DNA from: CAZUQP01 sp964484285
GTDB taxonomy: Bacteria > Pseudomonadota > Gammaproteobacteria > DSM-16500
Assembly (NCBI GenBank): GCA_964484285.1
Contig: CAZAEO010000033.1
Coordinates: forward strand, 1 to 18,450
Direction: 5' to 3'
DNA length: 18,450 bases
The notes beneath the pieces are model-generated. The model was not told where the DNA came from, did no database searches, and saw only the letters and a list, made by a program, of their open reading frames with translations. The position numbers and the translations under genes were made by a program. Below are positions 14,446 through 18,450 of this stretch, one piece after another. Position 1 is the first letter of the stretch. The number at the start of each line of letters is the position of its first letter.

Positions 14446-15604
14446 AAACACTTTCTTTTACTCTATTTTCCCTGCCTATTTTTGAGTCTTTACACCAAAC
14501 CGTTCGGTTTATGTAATCAACGTAACTCAAAATGATTCTAACAACTTTTCGCGAGACATCGTTCACATTGTAATCCGGTACCAACTCAACATTTCGCTCG
14601 CCTTTTATATATTGTTTAGTTACGATTTCGATAGATTGAATAACACGTTCTTTTTTGAAGCCGCTCATCATAATAGCTGTCACATCCATACCTTCTGGCC
14701 GCTCATGTGCTTGACGAAGTGTCACAGCGGGGAAATTTAAAATATTTGAATCTTCTGTCAAACTACCACTGTCTGATAATACACAAAAAGAGTCCATTTG
14801 TAATTTTGCATAATCTAAAAACCCAAAAGGTTTTAAAAACTCAATGCGAGTGTCCAGCTTTAACTGAACTGATTCTAGCCGTTTACGCGTGCGTGGATGC
14901 GTGGAAACAATAATTTTTTTGTTATATGTTTCTGCAACAGCTTGAAGTGTCAATAAAAAATCAACTAAATTTTCCTTAGAGTCTACGTTTTCCTCCCGAT
15001 GCGCACTCACAATAAAATAATCCTGCGAGGACAGTTTTAACTCATTCAAAATAGTGGATGCTTCGATTTTTGGCATATAATACTGAAACACTTCTTTCAT
15101 TGAAGAACCCATCTTAAACGTTGTGCTTGCTGGTAATCCTTCTGCCAACAAATAGCGGCGCGCATGTTCAGATAATGTCATATTCACATCGCTAATATGA
15201 TCCAGTATCTTTCGATTAATCTCCTCGGGCACACGTTGATCAAAACAGCGATTGCCGGCTTCCATATGAAAAATCGGAATTTTACGGCGCTTCGCTGCTA
15301 TTACGCCAAGACAACTGTTCGTGTCACCATAGGCTAGCACCGCATCAGGCTGTTCTTTTTCTAAAACTTCATCTGTTTTTATTATCACCTGACCAATTGT
15401 TTTTGCTGCATTTTCATGGGCTGCGTTTAAAAAATAATCCGGCTTTCTTATTTCAAGATCGCGAAAAAATATTTCATTTAATTCATAATCATAATTTTGC
15501 CCAGTATGGACTAACACATGGCATGTATATTTCTCCAACTCAGCAATCACCCGGCTTAACTTAATAATTTCAGGACGTGTGCCAACAAGGGTCATGACTT
15601 TCAT
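14444..15604 (-). CDS. UDP-HexNAc 2-epimerase, FnlC/CapG/QnlB type
   Basis: This 386-residue non-hydrolysing UDP-sugar 2-epimerase of the WecB family has GTRPEIIKL (8-16), YGDTN (92-96, D94) and HMEAGNRC followed by FDQRVPEE (113-128). SAHREEN and the uridine-binding SDSGS lie further on. The AGNRCFDQRVPEE form, rather than AGLRS, is typical of FnlC, CapG, WbjD and QnlB, which epimerise C2 of L-6-deoxy-HexNAc nucleotides. WecB itself acts on UDP-GlcNAc and is the alternative. The ATG at 15604 overlaps the upstream stop by 4 bases; the in-frame ATG at 15613 is less likely. It is the last gene of a four-gene leftward operon. Confidence 0.87.
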   Translation of the reverse strand: MKVMTLVGTRPEIIKLSRVIAELEKYTCHVLVHTGQNYDYELNEIFFRDLEIRKPDYFLNAAHENAAKTIGQVIIKTDEVLEKEQPDAVLAYGDTNSCLGVIAAKRRKIPIFHMEAGNRCFDQRVPEEINRKILDHISDVNMTLSEHARRYLLAEGLPASTTFKMGSSMKEVFQYYMPKIEASTILNELKLSSQDYFIVSAHREENVDSKENLVDFLLTLQAVAETYNKKIIVSTHPRTRKRLESVQLKLDTRIEFLKPFGFLDYAKLQMDSFCVLSDSGSLTEDSNILNFPAVTLRQAHERPEGMDVTAIMMSGFKKERVIQSIEIVTKQYIKGERNVELVPDYNVNDVSRKVVRIILSYVDYINRTVWCKDSKIGRENRVKESV

Positions 15605-16479
15605 GCGCTGCATGCAATCTTCCTTTTAATTTGTTGGACAAGCTCATTTAACATCTCTTTCCAGGTAGGCGCTTTATATCCCGTTTCTCGATTAAATGCT
15701 TCGCTCAAAAGACTTCGATCACAAATAAAATGCTCATCCGGTACAATTTGGATATCCTCTCGATTTAATTTGAACGCAAGTATTTTCAAAAGATCATATT
15801 TGCTAATTGCTTGAGATGAAACATGCCAAATGCCGGAAAGTGTGGGATGCTTTGTAAGAATCGTTTCAATCAAACGGCTTATCTCCATCGTCGTCAATCC
15901 GCTATAGATTGCTTTTTTATAACCTTTTATAATACCCTGCTGCGCCAAAAACCATTCAATCAAGCTTGCTTTCCTAGCAAGCTCCAAACCGATAACAGAT
16001 GTTCTCAGCGTTAAGCAATGACTTGCCGCGACCTCTCCTAAAAATTTACTCTTGCCATAAAAATCGGTGGCATCAGATATATCATTCTCTGTGTACTTTC
16101 CTTTCTTACCAGAAAATACACAATCCGTGCTGAAATGAATCAATCTGGCATGCGCTGTCTCACAAAGATGCGACAAACGATGAGGAAAAAGCGCATTGAT
16201 TTCAATATTGGAAATCGCATCATTGCCTATTTGGCGCTGCTTAATGACTCCGACAGCGTTGATAACCGCATGTGGTTTAAAATGTTCGAGAACCGGGATG
16301 ATATTCTCATCCTGGCGGACATCCACATTAAAATAACTGCTCTCATGATTAAATAAATCATATTCTTGATAAGCTTTTGCTCCTTGCCGCACCGTGATGC
16401 GCACATCATGATTTTTTTGCAAGCTTTCCAATAACTGATGGCCCAGCATGCCATCTCCACCCATCACTAAAATTCGCAT
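15601..16479 (-). CDS. RmlD-like 4-keto sugar nucleotide reductase (WbvR/QnlA type)
   Basis: This 292-residue extended SDR has GGDGMLG (7-13), STDCVFSG (117-124) and YGKSK (141-145, Y141 and K145). It belongs to the RmlD superfamily, which reduces the 4-keto group of a nucleotide-activated 6-deoxy sugar. Beside an FnlC/QnlB-type 2-epimerase and a WbuB-like transferase, it best matches the WbvR/QnlA reductases of UDP-L-QuiNAc synthesis. Single-domain CapF-like function is less likely, because the protein lacks the C-terminal cupin of CapF. AAGGAG upstream supports the ATG at 16479. The gap to the preceding stop is 4 bases. Confidence 0.83.
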   Translation of the reverse strand: MRILVMGGDGMLGHQLLESLQKNHDVRITVRQGAKAYQEYDLFNHESSYFNVDVRQDENIIPVLEHFKPHAVINAVGVIKQRQIGNDAISNIEINALFPHRLSHLCETAHARLIHFSTDCVFSGKKGKYTENDISDATDFYGKSKFLGEVAASHCLTLRTSVIGLELARKASLIEWFLAQQGIIKGYKKAIYSGLTTMEISRLIETILTKHPTLSGIWHVSSQAISKYDLLKILAFKLNREDIQIVPDEHFICDRSLLSEAFNRETGYKAPTWKEMLNELVQQIKRKIACSA

Positions 16480-16483
16480 GGTT

Positions 16484-17701
16484 TCATTTGCTCCTTAATT
16501 CCTGCATCCAGTTTTCCAAGTTTTGCAGCAAAACATCTCGCGCGAAATGTTTGTTAAAATAAGCCCTTCCTTCTAAACCCATTTGTACTCGATCGTGAAG
16601 AGAAAGAGAATACATCTTCATTACAATATCTGCGAGTGACGTTGAATCACCGCTCCCTGCGACCATCCCTGCGGATGATTCTTCAATAACGCGCTTTCCT
16701 TCTCCATCTAATGAGGCAAGAATCGGTTTTGCACATGCCAAGTAAGATTGTATTTTAGCCGGAATGGTTAACGTAAAGACAGGATCCTTTTTTAGCGTGA
16801 CCAGCAAAGCATCTGCGCAAGAAAAAAACCGTGGCATAGTCTCGACGGGATGCTGCCCTAACCAATAGACCGTTTCTTCCAATTCAAAACGCTTGATCTC
16901 GGCTTGCAGCCATTCTCGTTTCGATCCATCACCTAAAAAAATCCATTTAATATTTTTTTGATTTTTCAGCAGCAACGCTGCCTTCACAATCGTTTCTACA
17001 TCTTGTGCAACACCGATATTGCCTGAAAAAATAATCCTGAACCCTTGGGGAAGTAGTTTTTCTTCGGAAAGTCCAGCCGCATTTTCAATAGGTTGGTATA
17101 AGGTTTCTGCCGTTTGCGGAAAGAACTTCAACTTTTCCTCTGCAATCTGGTATCTTTTGATGGGTTCAAAATAGCCTTTCGATGTCGTCAAAATATAGTC
17201 GCATCGTTTATAAATAAAATAGACTAGCTTTTCTAGCCAAGCCAGGATTTTTTTGGAACGCACAGCACCTACTGCCGTCACGCTTTCAGGCCAAAGGTCT
17301 TGTACCCAAAAAAGGATAGGCACTTTTTTTATTTTTTTATAAAAAATGGCAGGTAATGCTACGGTAATGGGAGAAGGCTCATACACAAAAATAACGTCAG
17401 GCCGCTTGCATTTTAGTATTGCCGTTATGCTCGCAAAAAAAACAAACGATAAATAATTGAGCGCCAATTGAATTTTACTTTTACCTCGAGGAATAACAGG
17501 GGAACGTATAATCTGAATTTTATTAAAATATTCCTTGTTACGATTTAAAAAACGATAGCCGGGATAAAATTTACCGCCTGGATAGTTTGGTTTTCCAGTA
17601 AGCACCGTTACCGAGTGACCGCGATCAACTAATCCCGCTGCCAAATCATTTATCCTAAACATTTCCGGCCAAAAGTATTGGGAAATAATAAGAATATTCA
17701 T
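16484..17701 (-). CDS. WbuB-like GT4-family glycosyltransferase
   Basis: This 405-residue GT-B-fold transferase has an N-terminal acceptor domain with QYFWPE (8-13), GKPNYPGG, VYEPSP and WVQDLWPES (132-140). The C-terminal donor domain has FSGNIGVAQD, then CADALLVTL and IPAKIQSYLACAKPIL. This set of motifs is shared with WbuB-type transferases that add L-FucNAc or L-QuiNAc during O-antigen assembly at the inner membrane. The operon context (reductase and 2-epimerase just downstream) agrees with transfer of the sugar they make. Its ATG overlaps the upstream epimerase stop by 4 bases (17698-17701). The exact donor and acceptor are inferred. Confidence 0.85.
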   Translation of the reverse strand: MNILIISQYFWPEMFRINDLAAGLVDRGHSVTVLTGKPNYPGGKFYPGYRFLNRNKEYFNKIQIIRSPVIPRGKSKIQLALNYLSFVFFASITAILKCKRPDVIFVYEPSPITVALPAIFYKKIKKVPILFWVQDLWPESVTAVGAVRSKKILAWLEKLVYFIYKRCDYILTTSKGYFEPIKRYQIAEEKLKFFPQTAETLYQPIENAAGLSEEKLLPQGFRIIFSGNIGVAQDVETIVKAALLLKNQKNIKWIFLGDGSKREWLQAEIKRFELEETVYWLGQHPVETMPRFFSCADALLVTLKKDPVFTLTIPAKIQSYLACAKPILASLDGEGKRVIEESSAGMVAGSGDSTSLADIVMKMYSLSLHDRVQMGLEGRAYFNKHFARDVLLQNLENWMQELRSK

Positions 17702-18450
17702 GCAATCGCTTCTTCCAATGCGCTTTTTGCCCAGGCAAAATACTCTTTTAGGCCTTGTTGTAAACTAATACCTGGATTGAAATCGAACGCTTTTTTTGCA
17801 GCAGTAATATCAGCCAGACTGTCTCGTACATCACCTGGACGCGGCTCTTTATGCTCCGTCATTAGTTTCATACCTGAAGCCACTGAAAGATCGTGCACTA
17901 ACTGATTAATCGTAATTTGTATTCCGCTTGCAATATTAAACGAACCACATAAACCTTTCGTCATTGCGGCCTTGATATTAGCTTGTACAACATCATGCAC
18001 ATTGACAAAATCGCGCGTTTGCTCACCGTCGCCGAATATTTCTAATGTTTCGCCTCGAAGCATTTTAAATACAAAAATCGGAATAACATTTCCATAAGCA
18101 TCAAACCGCTGATGAGGCCCATATACATTAAAATAACGCAAACAGACTGCTTCAATGCCATATAAGTCAGCATAAGATAAAGCAATTTTTTCAGCATATA
18201 ATTTAGAACTTGCATAAGGCGTGCGCGGCTCAATAGGATGCTCTTCTCGAATAGGTAATGTTTTTAATTCACCAAAAATTCCTGCGGAGGAAGAAACTAT
18301 GATTTTTTTGACCCGATGCTTTCTCGCTGCTTCCAATAGACAAAGTGTGCCTCGCACATTGATATCTGCATCTAAAAAAGGATTATCAATGGAACGTTTA
18401 TTTCCCACCGATGCGGCAAGATGATAAATAATTTCCACATTTGTCATAAG
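17698..18450 (-). CDS. NAD-dependent nucleotide-sugar epimerase, N-terminus beyond the window
   Basis: The 250 codons seen are the middle and end of an extended SDR of the UDP-glucose/UDP-GlcNAc 4-epimerase type. The reading frame continues past the right edge, and the Rossmann glycine loop is not in the window, so the ATG at 18447 is internal. HLAAS, SSSAGIFGE, YASSK (catalytic Tyr and Lys) and YFNVYGPHQ are clear. The residue usually Tyr in the SSS-x-x-YG motif is Phe (IFGE). The C-terminus with GDGEQTRDFVNVHDV is typical. It is coupled to the glycosyltransferase gene by a 4-base overlap. UDP-GlcNAc 4-epimerase (WbpP/Gne) is a good guess, but other epimerases or dehydratases are possible. 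Confidence 0.82.
   Translation of the reverse strand, partial: LMTNVEIIYHLAASVGNKRSIDNPFLDADINVRGTLCLLEAARKHRVKKIIVSSSAGIFGELKTLPIREEHPIEPRTPYASSKLYAEKIALSYADLYGIEAVCLRYFNVYGPHQRFDAYGNVIPIFVFKMLRGETLEIFGDGEQTRDFVNVHDVVQANIKAAMTKGLCGSFNIASGIQITINQLVHDLSVASGMKLMTEHKEPRPGDVRDSLADITAAKKAFDFNPGISLQQGLKEYFAWAKSALEEAIA

Noticed and set aside
1..18450. CRISPR arrays, tRNA or rRNA genes, insertion sequences, toxin-antitoxin pairs
   Set aside because: No regular repeat-spacer pattern, tRNA-like T-loop sequence, transposase or small paired ORFs were seen on either strand.

Overview
This window is a surface-glycan biosynthesis locus from an AT-rich, Gram-negative-type bacterium. Gene content and gene style (a pseudaminic-acid route joined to an N-acetyl-sugar amidotransferase and FnlC/QnlB-like amino-sugar genes) would fit a gammaproteobacterium, perhaps of the Legionellales, but that placement is inference; no rRNA, tRNA or housekeeping marker is present. 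Coding density is very high: no gene-free stretch exceeds about 190 bases.

Layout, left to right. (1) 1-163: a GC-richer non-coding edge with an imperfect inverted repeat of REP/BIME type. (2) 164-904 (-): a FabG-like SDR oxidoreductase. (3) 1087-5939 (+): a PhyH-type dioxygenase, a gutted LIC12162-family transferase pseudogene, PseB, PseC, an SpsF/PseF-type cytidylyltransferase and a pseudaminate-associated methylase. (4) 8762-5947 (-): PseI, a second PhyH-type dioxygenase and an amidohydrolase-like protein. (5) 8918-11868 (+): PseG, an ATP-grasp ligase and a second methyltransferase. (6) 13075-11846 (-): a class I/II PLP aminotransferase. (7) 13255-14421 (+): a PseA/WbpG-type amidotransferase. 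(8) 18450-14444 (-): an NAD-dependent sugar epimerase (cut by the right edge), a WbuB-like GT4 glycosyltransferase, an RmlD-like reductase and an FnlC/QnlB-like 2-epimerase.

How the genes work together. PseB, PseC, PseG, PseI and the SpsF-type enzyme supply five of the six standard steps from UDP-GlcNAc to CMP-pseudaminic acid. The sixth, the PseH N-acetyltransferase, is not in the window. PseA would convert an acetamido group to acetamidino. Around this core sit enzymes that are not part of the textbook route: two PhyH oxygenases, two methyltransferases, an ATP-grasp ligase, an amino-acid-type aminotransferase and a degenerate amidohydrolase. The most interesting reading is that they build and attach an unusual (perhaps aminoacyl, hydroxylated or methylated) substituent, with the ATP-grasp enzyme possibly standing in for PseH. 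The right-hand operon is a separate branch that probably makes and transfers an L-6-deoxy-HexNAc residue (L-QuiNAc or L-FucNAc type).

Three divergent intergenic regions (905-1086, 8763-8917, 13076-13254) hold good sigma70-like promoters. The one between pseI and pseG also carries two 10-bp direct repeats one helical turn apart.
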